Shown: positions 29,213-39,266 of the stretch, piece after piece | Numbering within the stretch: position 1 is the stretch's first letter | Layout: the number at the start of each line of letters is the position of its first letter | NCBI RefSeq assembly: GCF_000488275.1 | Contig: NZ_KI530762.1 | Coordinates: forward strand, 1,144,800 to 1,208,799 | Origin: Acinetobacter brisouii CIP 110357 | GTDB lineage: Bacteria > Pseudomonadota > Gammaproteobacteria > Pseudomonadales > Moraxellaceae | Length of the DNA stretch: 64,000 nucleotides | Direction of reading: 5' to 3' | Program-made: the position numbers and the translations under genes | Notes under the pieces: model-generated | Told to the model about the DNA's origin: nothing | The model's input: only the letters and a program-made list of their open reading frames with translations | The model's database searches: none

Positions 29213-29812
29213 ATGTTAATTCGTAAGTTATTTAAGTTTGAGAATGCTCATATTGTAAGAAACTGTACCTCAGATCGTTGCAAACGCTCCATTCATGGTC
29301 ATAGTTACAAGGTCGAGCTGTTGCTTAAAGCATCGAAGCTGGATCATGGGCAAATGGTCTATGACTTTGGTTTGCTTAAAGGCGTGATCAAAGAATTATT
29401 TGACAGTTTCGATCATGCGATCTGCTTCTGGAATCAGGACAGTGCTGAATATATCCAAGCTTGTCAAACTTTTAGTGCCCGCTGGATCAGCTTGCCTGTT
29501 TCACCGTCTGCTGAGCAGTTTTCTCGAATTTTTTTCTATTTGGCTCAACAGGTTCTAAAATCGACCCAAACGCAAAATGGGGAAGGTGATGTTGAAGTGT
29601 ATTCGGTGATTGTGCATGAAACTGACACAGGATATGCGCAGAGTTTCTTGGAAGACATTGAAAATACACAAATGGGTGTACTGACCCTTGAAGAAATTGA
29701 ATTTTCTGAGCAGGTTCAGGCAGAATGGTCAGATCCCGAAATGTATCGTAAATTAAAGCAGGGAGAACCATTTCTGAATCCTAAAGTTGAATTACAAGTG
29801 CAAATTTCTTGA
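29213..29812 (+). CDS. queD: QueD-like 6-carboxytetrahydropterin synthase
   Basis: Member of the 6-pyruvoyl-tetrahydropterin synthase fold. In the queuosine pathway QueD makes 6-carboxytetrahydropterin from dihydroneopterin triphosphate. Zinc ligands His13, His28 and His30 are visible (FENAHIV, IHGHSY), with the catalytic Cys23 between them, and the second active-site segment FDHAICFW. At 199 aa it is much longer than the usual 120, with an acidic extra region after the core (about residues 125-199). The other que genes are not in this window, so the pathway assignment is from the family only. Confidence 0.8.
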   Translation: MLIRKLFKFENAHIVRNCTSDRCKRSIHGHSYKVELLLKASKLDHGQMVYDFGLLKGVIKELFDSFDHAICFWNQDSAEYIQACQTFSARWISLPVSPSAEQFSRIFFYLAQQVLKSTQTQNGEGDVEVYSVIVHETDTGYAQSFLEDIENTQMGVLTLEEIEFSEQVQAEWSDPEMYRKLKQGEPFLNPKVELQVQIS

Positions 29813-29837
29813 ATCTAAATGGGATATTGGTTTTTAC

Positions 29838-30551
29838 ATGTCATTAACGGAACAACAACAGCAAAAGTTAGATAAGGTACAATTGGAAGCTTCGTGGAAA
29901 TATGCGCTGCAAGATTTTCTGCTCAGCTCCAAAATGGATGATTTACGCCAGTTTTTGATGGTGCAGAAGCAGGCTGATAAAACCATTTATCCACCAAATC
30001 AGCTTATTTTTAATGCACTGAATACGACACCTTTAGATCAGGTTAAAGTGGTTATCTTGGGACAAGACCCTTACCATGGCCCGAATCAGGCGCATGGTCT
30101 AAGCTTTTCTGTACAAAAAGGGGTTGCATTACCGCCATCTTTACGTAATATTTTCCATGAGCTTCACGCTGACCTTGGTATAAAAATACCCCGTCATGGC
30201 GATTTAAGCCAATGGGCAAAACAAGGCGTGCTATTGCTGAACAGTGTATTGACTGTGGAAGCAGGGCAACCAACATCGCATCAGCGTCAAGGGTGGGAAG
30301 AATTCACTGACCATGTGATAGATGTGCTAAATGAGCAACGCGAACATGTTGTTTTCATTCTTTGGGGTGCATACGCACAGCGTAAGGGACAACGAATTAA
30401 TCGAGAAAAACACTTGGTACTCACAGCAGCCCATCCGTCACCACTCGCGGCAAATCGTGGTGGATTCTTTGGCTGTAAAGTGTTTTCTAAGACCAATAAT
30501 TATCTGAAACTAAATGGCATTGAGCCAATAAACTGGCAGCTGGACGCATGA
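29838..30551 (+). CDS. ung: Uracil-DNA glycosylase
   Basis: Removes uracil from DNA to begin base-excision repair. The 237-aa protein has the water-activating motif [33 protein letters not shown] and the DNA-intercalation loop [12 protein letters not shown]. The ATG at 29838 is the first natural start; it follows the queD stop by 25 bp. Its stop overlaps the start of the next gene by 4 bp. Confidence 0.97.
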   Translation: MSLTEQQQQKLDKVQLEASWKYALQDFLLSSKMDDLRQFLMVQKQADKTIYPPNQLIFNALNTTPLDQVKVVILGQDPYHGPNQAHGLSFSVQKGVALPPSLRNIFHELHADLGIKIPRHGDLSQWAKQGVLLLNSVLTVEAGQPTSHQRQGWEEFTDHVIDVLNEQREHVVFILWGAYAQRKGQRINREKHLVLTAAHPSPLAANRGGFFGCKVFSKTNNYLKLNGIEPINWQLDA

Positions 30552-31669
30552 CACAACCTTCTAATACTCAGCAGTATCACCCAGACCTTATTGTTGAACA
30601 AGCAGAAAATGGCTGGCGTATTGTACGTTTAAACCGACCAAAATCTCTACATGCTTTGGATTTATCCATAGTCAAAGCATTAAAAGATGTCTTTGAAGAT
30701 TTTCATCAGGACGACACGGTTAAAGCAATCTGGCTGGACTCTACTACACCTAAAGCATTTTGTGCGGGTGGTGATGTTCGCAAGCTACGCCAGTTAGTAC
30801 TTGAAAACGATGCAGATACAGCAACAGAGTTTTTTAAACAAGAATATGCTTTAGATCTGTTATTACATAACTATGCTAAACCAATCGTAGTATGGGGTGA
30901 AGGGTATGTAATGGGTGGAGGACTTGGTCTGTTTATGGCTGCGCCATTCCGTTTGGTTACGCCGTATTCCCGTCTGGCGATGCCTGAAATTAATATCGGT
31001 TTATATCCAGATGTGGGTGGTACTCGTTTCTTGGCAGACCGAGGCGCAGTTGGGTTGTTTACAGGTTTAACAGGCTCAATCATGACCTCTGCTGGTGCTT
31101 ACGCAATTGGCTGGGCAACTCATATTTGTGATGCACAGCGCGATGTTGTTCTGAAAAAAGTGATTGATATTGATTGGGAACATTATCCTGCTGGGGACTT
31201 CCGTGCAATTGATGACACACTCAACAGCTTGCATCGACCAGTTGGTGCAGGACCTTTGCAAAACTCTCTTGATGTGTTGCATAGTGTTTGTCGCGGTGTT
31301 CATTTTGAATATGATTATGAAGCCATCATTGGTTTAAGTGATGCACGAAGTGACTGGTTGCGCCAAGCCAGTGAAAACTTACAAAAAGGTTCCCCTGTAA
31401 CTGCAGCACTGACTTGGTTGTTATGGCAGTGGGGGCGTAATGTGCACTCATGGAATGAAGTATTTGATCTCGAAGTTCAGATTTCAAATTGGAAGATTCG
31501 CCATCCAGATTTCATTGAAGGTGTTCGTGCCCGTCTGGTTGATAAGGACTTGTCTCCAGAGTGGCAAAAGTATGACGAACTCAGCCTTAAAGGAATTTTG
31601 GGAGCATGTCCTCCAATCACAACGATTGAAAGTTGGAATGCGATTTTAAAACAATATCATGTCATTTAA
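30548..31669 (+). CDS. Enoyl-CoA hydratase/isomerase family protein (3-hydroxyisobutyryl-CoA hydrolase type)
   Basis: A 373-aa crotonase-fold protein. The N-terminal oxyanion-hole segment [11 protein letters not shown], then [13 protein letters not shown] and [16 protein letters not shown] with the catalytic Glu, match the 3-hydroxyisobutyryl-CoA hydrolase group of valine catabolism. Length also fits that group, but no other valine-pathway genes are adjacent, so the substrate is uncertain. The ATG overlaps the ung stop by 4 bp; tadA overlaps its 3' end by 11 bp. Confidence 0.86.
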   Translation: MTQPSNTQQYHPDLIVEQAENGWRIVRLNRPKSLHALDLSIVKALKDVFEDFHQDDTVKAIWLDSTTPKAFCAGGDVRKLRQLVLENDADTATEFFKQEYALDLLLHNYAKPIVVWGEGYVMGGGLGLFMAAPFRLVTPYSRLAMPEINIGLYPDVGGTRFLADRGAVGLFTGLTGSIMTSAGAYAIGWATHICDAQRDVVLKKVIDIDWEHYPAGDFRAIDDTLNSLHRPVGAGPLQNSLDVLHSVCRGVHFEYDYEAIIGLSDARSDWLRQASENLQKGSPVTAALTWLLWQWGRNVHSWNEVFDLEVQISNWKIRHPDFIEGVRARLVDKDLSPEWQKYDELSLKGILGACPPITTIESWNAILKQYHVI

Positions 31670-32162
31670 TCTATTAACTCCGCATCAGTTTTCTTCAGAT
31701 GATGAAAAATGGATGCGGTTGGCACTAGAGCAGGCAAGTTTTGCAGAAATGCAGGGTGAAATTCCTGTCGGTGCTGTGATTGTCAGTCAAAATCAGGTCA
31801 TTGGCGTAGGTTATAATGCGCCAATTACTTTGCAAGATCCTACAGCACATGCTGAAATTGTTGCATTGCGTGATGCTTGTGCCCGTATTCAAAATTACCG
31901 TCTTCCTGATGATGCTGTGCTTTATGTAACCTTAGAGCCCTGCACGATGTGTGTTGGTGCATTGATTCATGCCCGTATTCATAAAGTTATTTTTGCAACA
32001 TATGAGCCTAAAGCGGGTTCTTTGTTGAGCGCACGTCAACTATTAAAAAATAATGGCTACTATAATCATATTTTTGAGTATCAAGATGGCTGTCTGCAGC
32101 AAGAAGCAAGTGCACTATTAAGTGCCTTTTTTAAAAAGCGTAGAGCTGAAAAAAAACAATAA
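31659..32162 (+). CDS. tadA: tRNA-specific adenosine deaminase TadA
   Basis: Converts adenosine to inosine at the wobble position of tRNA-Arg(ACG). The 167-aa protein has the zinc-deaminase signature HAEIVALRDA (proton-transfer Glu) and PCTMCVGALIHARI, with the two zinc cysteines. It overlaps the preceding gene by 11 bp, so ung, the crotonase-family gene and tadA form one operon. Confidence 0.96.
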   Translation: MSFNLLTPHQFSSDDEKWMRLALEQASFAEMQGEIPVGAVIVSQNQVIGVGYNAPITLQDPTAHAEIVALRDACARIQNYRLPDDAVLYVTLEPCTMCVGALIHARIHKVIFATYEPKAGSLLSARQLLKNNGYYNHIFEYQDGCLQQEASALLSAFFKKRRAEKKQ

Positions 32163-32340
32163 AACGTATTATTTAGATTAAAAATATTTTTTATGTTCTA
32201 ATTTTGATCATGTAATTCGTTGTTTTACTGATAATTTATATAAAATGACCTATATTTGTGCATTCATAAATTATATTGAGATGTGAATATCAATAATATT
32301 GGGAAAACAATAAATATTGATATGATCATAAAGGGAAAAT

Positions 32341-33234
32341 ATGAACTCAGGTCTTAGAAAAATTTGTGCATCTAGTATGGTTTGTGCATTATCTATGTCA
32401 GCTACATCTGCTTTTGCGGTGGATACATTAGCCAAAATTCAAAGAACAGGTACATTGGTTATTGGGCACCGTGTATCATCGCAGCCTATTTCTTATGTGG
32501 TCAATGGACACCCCGTAGGTTATGCAATTGATATTTGTAATGATGTTGCATCAGAAATTAAAAAAGAATTACACATGCCAAATTTACATGTGGTGTATAA
32601 AGCAGTTTCTCCAACTGAACGTATCCCAATGTTAAGATCTGGTCAAATTGACATGGAATGTGGAACATCAACCCATTCAGTGATTCGTGATCGTGAAGTT
32701 AAATTTTCAACGAACTATTATATGGCTGAAATTCGCATGGCTGTAAAAAGCACTTCACATGTGAGAGAGTTTGATGATTTAGATAATAAGACGGTAGTAA
32801 CAACGGCAGGTGTGATTGCTGACAAATACCTAAATAGAACCGTTCATGGTCATGATTTAACGATCCATAAAATTTATGGTCGCGATCATGGAGAGTCATT
32901 TGCATTACTTGCCTCAGGCAAAGCAGATGCTTTTGTTGGTGCGGATTCAACACTTGCAGGTTTAATTGCAACTTCAGGGCATCCACGCGACTATAAAATT
33001 GTAGGTACAGCATTATCAGTTGATCCATATGCGATCATGTTGCCAAATAATGATGTGAAAATGAAAGCTATAGCAGATAAGGTGATTGTCGGATTGTGGC
33101 GTTCAGGAAAAATGGATCAACTCTATAAAAAATGGTTTTTATCTCCAATCCCACCTCGCAATATCGCTTTAAATATGGAATTAAATAAAGCGAATAAAGT
33201 TTTAAGAATGCGCCCAACAGACGCAGGAAATTAA
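32341..33234 (+). CDS. Periplasmic amino-acid-binding protein (GltI/aspartate-glutamate type)
   Basis: Solute-binding protein of a polar amino-acid ABC transporter, family 3 (297 aa). The signal peptide is MNSGLRKICASSMVCALSMS followed by ATSAFA. Domain landmarks are IQRTGTLVIGHRVSSQPISYV, GYAIDICNDVA, and DMECGTSTHSVIRDREVKFS, which resembles glutamate/aspartate binders. No permease or ATPase gene is next to it. It is preceded by 178 bp of AT-rich spacer, so it has its own promoter, and it is followed by a hairpin without a T-run. Confidence 0.86.
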   Translation: MNSGLRKICASSMVCALSMSATSAFAVDTLAKIQRTGTLVIGHRVSSQPISYVVNGHPVGYAIDICNDVASEIKKELHMPNLHVVYKAVSPTERIPMLRSGQIDMECGTSTHSVIRDREVKFSTNYYMAEIRMAVKSTSHVREFDDLDNKTVVTTAGVIADKYLNRTVHGHDLTIHKIYGRDHGESFALLASGKADAFVGADSTLAGLIATSGHPRDYKIVGTALSVDPYAIMLPNNDVKMKAIADKVIVGLWRSGKMDQLYKKWFLSPIPPRNIALNMELNKANKVLRMRPTDAGN

Positions 33235-33247
33235 ACTATTCAATTCA

Positions 33248-33280
33248 AAGGTTTAGTCAGTACATTTCTGGCTAAACCTT
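33248..33280 (+). terminator. Hairpin downstream of the binding-protein gene
   Basis: Stem AAGGTTTAGTCAG / CTGGCTAAACCTT with a 7-nt loop and one G-U or mismatch position. The T-tract is weak. Confidence 0.45.
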
Positions 33281-33441
33281 GATGAGTGAAGGGTCAGTGT
33301 TTTTAGATTTTTTTGCGAATAAAAAATCAAAAAATAACCGCAAATCATGATAAAAACAGCCTGATAATAAAAAGCATGACGTTTCTTTTTAAAATAAGAA
33401 AAGATGATTGAATTTATTGCATGCAAAATGCAGACTAGCTA

Positions 33442-33453
33442 GCTTAGCTAAGC
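33442..33453. promoter_or_regulatory. 12-bp perfect palindrome upstream of cmk
   Basis: GCTTAGCTAAGC is a perfect palindrome, 31 bp before the cmk start, within a TAGC-rich stretch. No regulator for it is known to me. Confidence 0.3.
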
Positions 33454-33483
33454 CTAAATATTAAATTTATATTTGGATGATTT

Positions 33484-34173
33484 ATGAATATTCATGTAAT
33501 TACGATTGATGGGCCAAGTGGTTCTGGTAAAGGAACTTTGGCAACCAAAATCGCGCAATACTATCATTATCACTTGTTGGATTCTGGGGCGCTATATCGG
33601 TTGCTTGGTTTGTCATTGGAAAAAAGAAAATTACTTGAAGTTTTGCAAGATAATTTAACTGAGTGTGTTGAGATTGCCCGTAATCTACAGATTGAATTTG
33701 TGGCAACAGAACAAGGTATTCGGGTTTTATTGGATCATGAAGACGTATCACAGGTTATTCGTACTGAAGAAGTGGGTGCATTTGCATCTCGAGTTGCAGT
33801 CGTTCCTGAATTACGTGATGCGCTGTTACAACGCCAGAGAGATTTTGCCCAGTTGCCTGGTTTAATCGCAGATGGCCGTGATATGGGAACAGTTGTATTT
33901 CCTGAGGCGCAAGCAAAAATTTATCTAACAGCATCTGCAGAGTCAAGAGCTGAGCGTCGCGTAAAACAGTTGCAGAGCATGGGTGAGGATGCTAAAATAG
34001 ATGACATTTTAGCTAATATACAAGCACGCGATAAACGAGATATGGAGCGCAAAGTCGCTCCACTTAAGCCAGCTGTAGATGCTTTGGTGATTGATAGCTC
34101 ATTGTTAACAATCGATGAAGTGTTTACGCAAATGGTCAATTATATCGATGTGCAGTTAGCCAAAGCATTTTAA
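33484..34173 (+). CDS. cmk: Cytidylate kinase
   Basis: Phosphorylates CMP and dCMP. The 229-aa protein has the P-loop [13 protein letters not shown] at the N-terminus, the [11 protein letters not shown] segment, [13 protein letters not shown] and the lid RRVKQL...[13 protein letters not shown]. It lies directly upstream of rpsA, the usual gammaproteobacterial order. Confidence 0.97.
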   Translation: MNIHVITIDGPSGSGKGTLATKIAQYYHYHLLDSGALYRLLGLSLEKRKLLEVLQDNLTECVEIARNLQIEFVATEQGIRVLLDHEDVSQVIRTEEVGAFASRVAVVPELRDALLQRQRDFAQLPGLIADGRDMGTVVFPEAQAKIYLTASAESRAERRVKQLQSMGEDAKIDDILANIQARDKRDMERKVAPLKPAVDALVIDSSLLTIDEVFTQMVNYIDVQLAKAF

Positions 34174-34176
34174 AGC

Positions 34177-34205
34177 TTGACACATCACTTGATCAGATTT
34201 ATGGA
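34177..34205 (+). promoter_or_regulatory. rpsA: Possible rpsA promoter
   Basis: A perfect -35 box TTGACA at 34177-34182 lies 4 bp after the cmk stop codon. The -10 element is poor (TATGGA, 17 bp later), so only the -35 is convincing. Confidence 0.35.
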
Positions 34206-34270
34206 TGATATGTCAGCGTAACTAAACCAGCCTTGACTGATCCAAGACTGTTGAATTTATCAGGTATAAC

Positions 34271-35947
34271 ATGACCGAATCTTTTGCAGCCCTCTTTGAA
34301 GAAAGCGAATTAAATCTAAACGTTGAAAAGGGTGCAGTCATCCAAGGTGTTGTAGTAAGCATCGATGACGACTGGGTAACTGTTGACACTGGCCTTAAAT
34401 CTGAAGGCGTTGTTGACCGTGCAGAATTCTTAAATGACCAACGTGAACTTGAAGTTCAAGTTGGTGATACTGTTGATGTTGTTGTTGAAGCGCTTGACAA
34501 CGGCATGGGTCAAACAGTTTTGTCACGTGAAAAAGCAAAACGTGCTGAAACTTGGACTAAACTTGAAAAAATCTTTGAAGATGGCGAAATCGTTACTGGT
34601 GTTATCTCTGGTAAAGTTAAAGGCGGTTTCACTGTTGACATCGGTCCAGTTCGTGCGTTCTTGCCAGGTTCTTTGGTAGACACTCGTCCTATCCGTGATA
34701 CAACTCACCTTGAAGGTAAAGAGTTAGAGTTCAAAGTTATCAAACTTGATGCTAAACGTAACAACGTTGTTGTATCTCGTCGTGCTGTTATGGAAGCTGA
34801 ATCTTCAGCTGACCGTGAAGCTCTTCTTGCTCAGCTTGAAGAAGGTCAAACAGTTACAGGTACAATTAAGAACCTTACTGATTACGGTGCATTCGTTGAT
34901 CTTGGCGGTATTGATGGTCTTCTTCATATCACAGATATGGCTTGGAAACGCATCAAACATCCTTCAGAAGTGGTTGAAGTTGGTCAAGAAGTTACTGTTA
35001 AAGTACTTAAATTTGACCGCGAACGTAACCGTGTTTCACTAGGTCTTAAACAACTTGGTGAAGATCCATGGTTAGCGATCATGAGCCGTTACCCTAAAGG
35101 TTCTATCGTTAAAGCGCGCGTAACTAACCTTACTGACTACGGTTGTTTTGCTGAAATCGCTGAAGGCGTTGAAGGCTTAGTTCACGTTTCTGAAATGGAC
35201 CACACTAACAAAAACATCCACCCATCTAAAGTTGTTCAGATCGGTGATGAAGTTGATGTAATGGTTCTTGAAGTAGACGAAGAACGTCGTCGTATCTCTC
35301 TTGGTATCAAACAAACTCGTGCTAACCCATGGGAAGAGTTTGCTAAGAACCATGATAAAGGCGAAAAAGTTTCAGGTACTATCAAGTCAATCACTGATTT
35401 CGGTATCTTCATCGGTTTACCTGGCGGTATCGATGGTCTAGTTCACTTGTCTGACATTTCTTGGAATGAACAAGGCGAAGAAGCAATCCGTCGTTACAAG
35501 AAAGGTGACACTGTTGAAGCGGTTATCCTATCTGTAGATGCTGAAGGCAACCGTATCAGCCTTGGTATCAAACAATTGAATAGCGATCCATTCAACGATT
35601 TCTTGGCTGCTAACGAACGCGGTGCGCTTGTTAAAGGTACTGTAACTGCAGTTGATGCTCGTGGTGCTACTGTTAAGTTAGCTGACGAAGTTGAAGCAAC
35701 TCTTAAAGCATCTGAAATCAACCGTGATCGCGTTGAAGATGCGACTAAATTCTTAGAAGTTGGTCAAGAAGTTGAAGCTAAAATCATCAATGTTGACCGC
35801 AAATCTCGCTCTATCAACTTGTCTATTAAAGCAAAAGATGAAGCAGAAGAGAAAGAAGCTGTTGCTAACTTGCGTCAAGTAGCTGCGACTGGTCAAGACA
35901 ATGGTCCTAAGACTATTGGTGATTTGATTAAAGCTCAAATGAAGTAA
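34271..35947 (+). CDS. rpsA: 30S ribosomal protein S1
   Basis: Unfolds mRNA at the ribosome during initiation. The 558-aa protein contains six S1 RNA-binding repeats, each with the FVDIGPV/DLGG-LLH or related core (for example [20 protein letters not shown] and [21 protein letters not shown]). Codon use is strongly biased, as expected for a highly expressed gene. A structured terminator follows. Confidence 0.98.
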   Translation: MTESFAALFEESELNLNVEKGAVIQGVVVSIDDDWVTVDTGLKSEGVVDRAEFLNDQRELEVQVGDTVDVVVEALDNGMGQTVLSREKAKRAETWTKLEKIFEDGEIVTGVISGKVKGGFTVDIGPVRAFLPGSLVDTRPIRDTTHLEGKELEFKVIKLDAKRNNVVVSRRAVMEAESSADREALLAQLEEGQTVTGTIKNLTDYGAFVDLGGIDGLLHITDMAWKRIKHPSEVVEVGQEVTVKVLKFDRERNRVSLGLKQLGEDPWLAIMSRYPKGSIVKARVTNLTDYGCFAEIAEGVEGLVHVSEMDHTNKNIHPSKVVQIGDEVDVMVLEVDEERRRISLGIKQTRANPWEEFAKNHDKGEKVSGTIKSITDFGIFIGLPGGIDGLVHLSDISWNEQGEEAIRRYKKGDTVEAVILSVDAEGNRISLGIKQLNSDPFNDFLAANERGALVKGTVTAVDARGATVKLADEVEATLKASEINRDRVEDATKFLEVGQEVEAKIINVDRKSRSINLSIKAKDEAEEKEAVANLRQVAATGQDNGPKTIGDLIKAQMK

Positions 35948-36005
35948 TAACGTAAAAAGGTTGAAAATTAGTGTAACTAATTGATACTTTTTATTTAATT
36001 ACTGT

Positions 36006-36045
36006 AAACGGTAGCGTAGTATTGGTATACTGCGCTACCGTTTTG
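36006..36045 (+). terminator. rpsA terminator
   Basis: Stem AACGGTAGCG / CGCTACCGTT closing a larger loop, followed by a T-rich stretch, about 60 bp after the rpsA stop codon. Confidence 0.78.
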
Positions 36046-36104
36046 TATTTAAACGGGTTATTATCAATTGACTGATAAATCGATATAAACCAATGAGGTC
36101 ATAG

Positions 36105-36413
36105 ATGACTACAGAAGCACTTAATAAATCTGATTTAATACAACGTATTTCTTTGAAAAATCCACATTTGGCTGAGCCTCTTGTTGAGGAAGCTGTCAAG
36201 ATTATGATTGATCAAATGATTGAGGCGTTGTCATCGGACAATCGTATTGAAATCCGCGGTTTTGGGAGTTTTGCGCTACATCACCGTGAACCACGTGTAG
36301 GACGTAACCCTAAAACAGGTAAATCTGTTGAAGTGGCAGCAAAGGCCGTTCCTCATTTTAAACCGGGTAAAGCATTGCGTGATGCTGTCAATGAAGCTGG
36401 AAGTGAAAAATAA
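36105..36413 (+). CDS. ihfB: Integration host factor subunit beta
   Basis: DNA-bending protein of the HU/IHF family, the partner of IhfA. The 102-aa sequence has the DNA-binding arm RIEIRGFGSFALHHREPRVGRNPKTG and KAVPHFKPGKALRD. It follows rpsA, as in most gammaproteobacteria, which favours IhfB rather than HU. Confidence 0.95.
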   Translation: MTTEALNKSDLIQRISLKNPHLAEPLVEEAVKIMIDQMIEALSSDNRIEIRGFGSFALHHREPRVGRNPKTGKSVEVAAKAVPHFKPGKALRDAVNEAGSEK

Positions 36414-36443
36414 CTAAAACAGCATGCTGATGTAGGAGGCCTT

Positions 36444-36803
36444 ATGCGCTTTATCCTTATTCTTGTATTGATTATATTGTTTGGCTATTCATTGGCTTTG
36501 GTTTTACAAAATGGCACTGAGTTAAGTGTAGATCTGTTATTTACTCAGGTTCCTGCTATGCGTTCAGGCTTAATGTTATTATTAACGTTGGCTTTAGGTG
36601 TGGTGCTGGGGTTGTTGCTAGGCGTACAGGTTTTTCGTGTGTTTCAAAGTCGTTGGGAAATCCAGCGCTTACGTAAAGATATTGATCATTTACGTAAAGA
36701 GCAGATTCAAAGCGCACAACTGGCTGCTACAGAAGCAATTACTCACAGTAGGCAAGAAAAAACTGTTTTGGATATTAGCCCAGAAGATAAAAGCCCATTA
36801 TAA
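36444..36803 (+). CDS. lapA: LapA-type (DUF1049) membrane protein
   Basis: A 119-aa protein with two hydrophobic helices (MRFILILVLIILFGYSLALVLQNG and SGLMLLLTLALGVVLGLLLGVQVF) and a polar cytoplasmic tail with predicted coiled-coil (RLRKDIDHLRKEQIQ). LapA works with LapB in LPS assembly. In E. coli lapB comes next, but here pyrF does. AGGAGG precedes the ATG. Its stop codon lies inside a terminator hairpin. Confidence 0.9.
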   Translation: MRFILILVLIILFGYSLALVLQNGTELSVDLLFTQVPAMRSGLMLLLTLALGVVLGLLLGVQVFRVFQSRWEIQRLRKDIDHLRKEQIQSAQLAATEAITHSRQEKTVLDISPEDKSPL

Positions 36804-36818
36804 TGGGCTTTATTTTTG
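36790..36818 (+). terminator. Terminator overlapping the lapA stop codon
   Basis: Stem AAAGCCCAT / ATGGGCTTT with a TATA loop, followed by TATTTTTG. The TAA of lapA is inside the hairpin, and pyrF starts 16 bp later, so pyrF may be read by readthrough or from a separate promoter. Confidence 0.75.
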
Positions 36819-36833
36819 GTTGGAATTAATCTC

Positions 36834-37514
36834 TTGAGTATTATTGTTGCCTTAGATGCGAAAAGCCAAGCCCAAGCGTTGACCATTGCTGAACAGCTTG
36901 ACCCTGAACTTTGCCGAGTGAAAGTAGGTAAGGAACTATTTACTCATGAAGGTCCTCAGATTGTAAAAGCTTTACATCATCTTGGATTTGAAGTCTTTTT
37001 GGATTTGAAATTTCATGACATTCCAAACACAACTGCACAGGCCGTGTGTGCCGCTGCAGATTTGGGTGTGTGGATGGTAAATGTCCATGCTTCTGGCGGT
37101 CGCAAAATGATGGAAACTTGTGTTGAGAGACTAAAAGCTGGAAATTATGCAACCCAATTGATCGCAGTTACCGTATTAACGTCTATGGGGCGTGAAGATT
37201 TACGTGATATTGGTTTAGATGTTGAGCCAGTTGATCAGGTTCGCCGTTTAGCAAAATTAACCTATGACTGTGGTTTAGATGGTGTTGTGTGTTCAGCACA
37301 AGAAGCTAAAATTTTGCGTCAGGATTTGGGGAGTGAATTTGCTCTCGTAACTCCAGGCATTCGCCCTGCAGGTTCAAATGCAGATGATCAAAAGCGTATC
37401 GTGACACCTGCACAGGCAATGCAGGATGGTTCTACACATCTAGTTATTGGTCGACCAATTACTCAAGCACAACACCCTCAGCAAGTGTTGCGAGATATTT
37501 TGGCAACCATATAA
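36834..37514 (+). CDS. pyrF: Orotidine 5'-phosphate decarboxylase
   Basis: Decarboxylates OMP to UMP, the last step of pyrimidine synthesis. It is 226 aa from a TTG start, which matches the common N-terminus [10 protein letters not shown]; a TTG at 36816 would extend it by six residues, inside the preceding terminator's T-rich tail. The catalytic KFHDIPNT segment (DxKxxDI motif as [11 protein letters not shown]) and the phosphate-binding VIGRPIT are visible. It is next to lapA, with lapB missing between. Confidence 0.94.
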   Translation: MSIIVALDAKSQAQALTIAEQLDPELCRVKVGKELFTHEGPQIVKALHHLGFEVFLDLKFHDIPNTTAQAVCAAADLGVWMVNVHASGGRKMMETCVERLKAGNYATQLIAVTVLTSMGREDLRDIGLDVEPVDQVRRLAKLTYDCGLDGVVCSAQEAKILRQDLGSEFALVTPGIRPAGSNADDQKRIVTPAQAMQDGSTHLVIGRPITQAQHPQQVLRDILATI

Positions 37515-37541
37515 TTTCCTTTAAATACTCGTTTAATGTTA

Positions 37542-37570
37542 AAAAAGGCGTGCAATTTTGCCGCCTTTTG
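37542..37570 (+). terminator. pyrF terminator
   Basis: Stem AAAAGGCG / CGCCTTTT with an 11-nt loop about 28 bp after the pyrF stop. Confidence 0.6.
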
Positions 37571-37796
37571 CAATTTCAGGGTAAAAAAACTTGAAATCAG
37601 GCTTTGCTTTATAAAATAATACGGTTGGATTGTGCTGCAAATCATATGGATAAATATATAATTTATTCAGATTTTTATGGTGCAAGGGAATGAATGTTTA
37701 AAATGATTGTATTTATGATTAGGTTTATTGCCTAAGACATAAAAATCACAGCCAAATTCGCATAACGTTGTTTATTGACACGAAATATTGAAGCAT

Positions 37797-38951
37797 ATGT
37801 TTAATTCTAAATCTGAAAATCTGACTCATGCCGCGGCATTATCGCCTGTGGAACGTTATGCGAAAGCATTGTCTTCAGGGCAGTTTATGCCAGATGATGC
37901 GCAGGCTCAGGCAGTGCATGAGCTAGAACGAGTCTGGCAAGAGTTGCTAAACCGTTATAAAGCGTCAAAAAAAGCGTTCCGCCGCTTTCGCCGCCAAACC
38001 ACACCACAAGGTGTGTACATGTGGGGTGGGGTGGGGCGCGGTAAAACTTGGTTGATGGATCAGTTTTTTGATTCAATTCCATTTCGACGTAAAACCCGAA
38101 TGCATTTTCACCATTTTATGCAATATGTGCATAAGGAATTAAACAAACTTTCAGGGCAGCGTAACCCTTTGGATTTGGTTGCGGATCAGATTTATAAAGA
38201 TGCGGTCATTATTTGTTTTGATGAATTTTTTGTATCGAATGTGACCGATGCGATGATTTTGAGTGATTTGTTCCAAAAGTTGTTCCAACGAGGGATCACT
38301 TTGGTTGCGACATCAAATATTGCACCAGATGGCTTATACAAAAATGGTATTCACCGAGATCGTTTTCTGCCAACCATTGAAATGGTCAAGGAAAACTGTG
38401 CTGTTTTAAACGTAGATGCAGGTGTGGATTATCGTTTACGGGTATTGAAGCAGGCAGAGTTGTTTAAGTATCCACTTACACCTGAAGCAGACCGATGGAT
38501 TGATGAGCGTTTTCATGCACTGACTCAATCACAGCATATTGTCAAAAGTAATATTGAGATTAACCACCGCCAGATTGAAACACTTGGCCATAGTCAGGAT
38601 GTATTGTGGTGCGAATTTAAAGAGTTGTGTTTAAAACCACGCAGCCCTGCTGATTTTATTGAAATTGCGAATATTTACAATACGGTACTGGTCAGCCATA
38701 TTCCACATTTAACTGATCAGCTTAGTGATGCAACCCGACGCTTTATTTATTTGGTTGATGAGTTTTATGACCGTGGCGTCAAGTTATTGTTGACTTCACA
38801 AGACAGTATTATTGAAATTTATTCAGGTGAAAAGCTGGCATTTGAAATTGAGCGGACACGCTCGCGGTTGCTTGAAATGCAGTCGGATGATTATTTGAAT
38901 TCTGAGCATCATCATATAGAGCAAACATTTGATAAAAAAGAAGAAATATAA
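37797..38951 (+). CDS. zapE: AFG1/ZapE-family ATPase
   Basis: P-loop ATPase of the AFG1 family, 384 aa. ZapE interacts with FtsZ in E. coli during division under oxygen limitation. The nucleotide-binding loop is MWGGVGRGKTWLMDQF, Walker B is IICFDEFFV, and the C-terminal region contains FIYLVDEFYDRGVKLLL. ATG at 37797 is preferred; TTG three codons upstream is possible. A clear terminator follows. Confidence 0.93.
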   Translation: MFNSKSENLTHAAALSPVERYAKALSSGQFMPDDAQAQAVHELERVWQELLNRYKASKKAFRRFRRQTTPQGVYMWGGVGRGKTWLMDQFFDSIPFRRKTRMHFHHFMQYVHKELNKLSGQRNPLDLVADQIYKDAVIICFDEFFVSNVTDAMILSDLFQKLFQRGITLVATSNIAPDGLYKNGIHRDRFLPTIEMVKENCAVLNVDAGVDYRLRVLKQAELFKYPLTPEADRWIDERFHALTQSQHIVKSNIEINHRQIETLGHSQDVLWCEFKELCLKPRSPADFIEIANIYNTVLVSHIPHLTDQLSDATRRFIYLVDEFYDRGVKLLLTSQDSIIEIYSGEKLAFEIERTRSRLLEMQSDDYLNSEHHHIEQTFDKKEEI

Positions 38952-38955
38952 AAAT

Positions 38956-38984
38956 AAAAGCGCCGAAAAGGCGCTTTTATTTTC
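38956..38984 (+). terminator. zapE terminator
   Basis: Stem AAAAGCGCC / GGCGCTTTT with a 5-nt loop and T-rich end, immediately after the zapE stop codon. Confidence 0.88.
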
Positions 38985-39266
38985 TTACATCTGGGTAAAA
39001 TAAAAGCATAGACGCTATTGGCTAAAATTTGTTAGAGTCAATCTGGCTGCAATGATGACGAGTGGCACTTTAGTCTAATTACAGGTCCTTTAAAAATAAT
39101 TTACATCCTTTTTTTTTGTATTTTATTTTTATATATCAATGATATGGTGGGATAGTGTTGGTTTTAAAATATTCACTATTTCGCAACTTAATAAAGCTAT
39201 TCAGCCCAGTATAAATGTTTATACTGAATACTTCGGTAATAAAAAGTAGCACAATCAGGAAAGACA
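38985..39266. other. Intergenic region before glcB, no gene seen
   Basis: AT-rich, with a run of nine T near 39110. No coding signal, tRNA or riboswitch structure recognised. It should contain the glcB promoter, but no pair of -35/-10 boxes is convincing. Confidence 0.5.
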
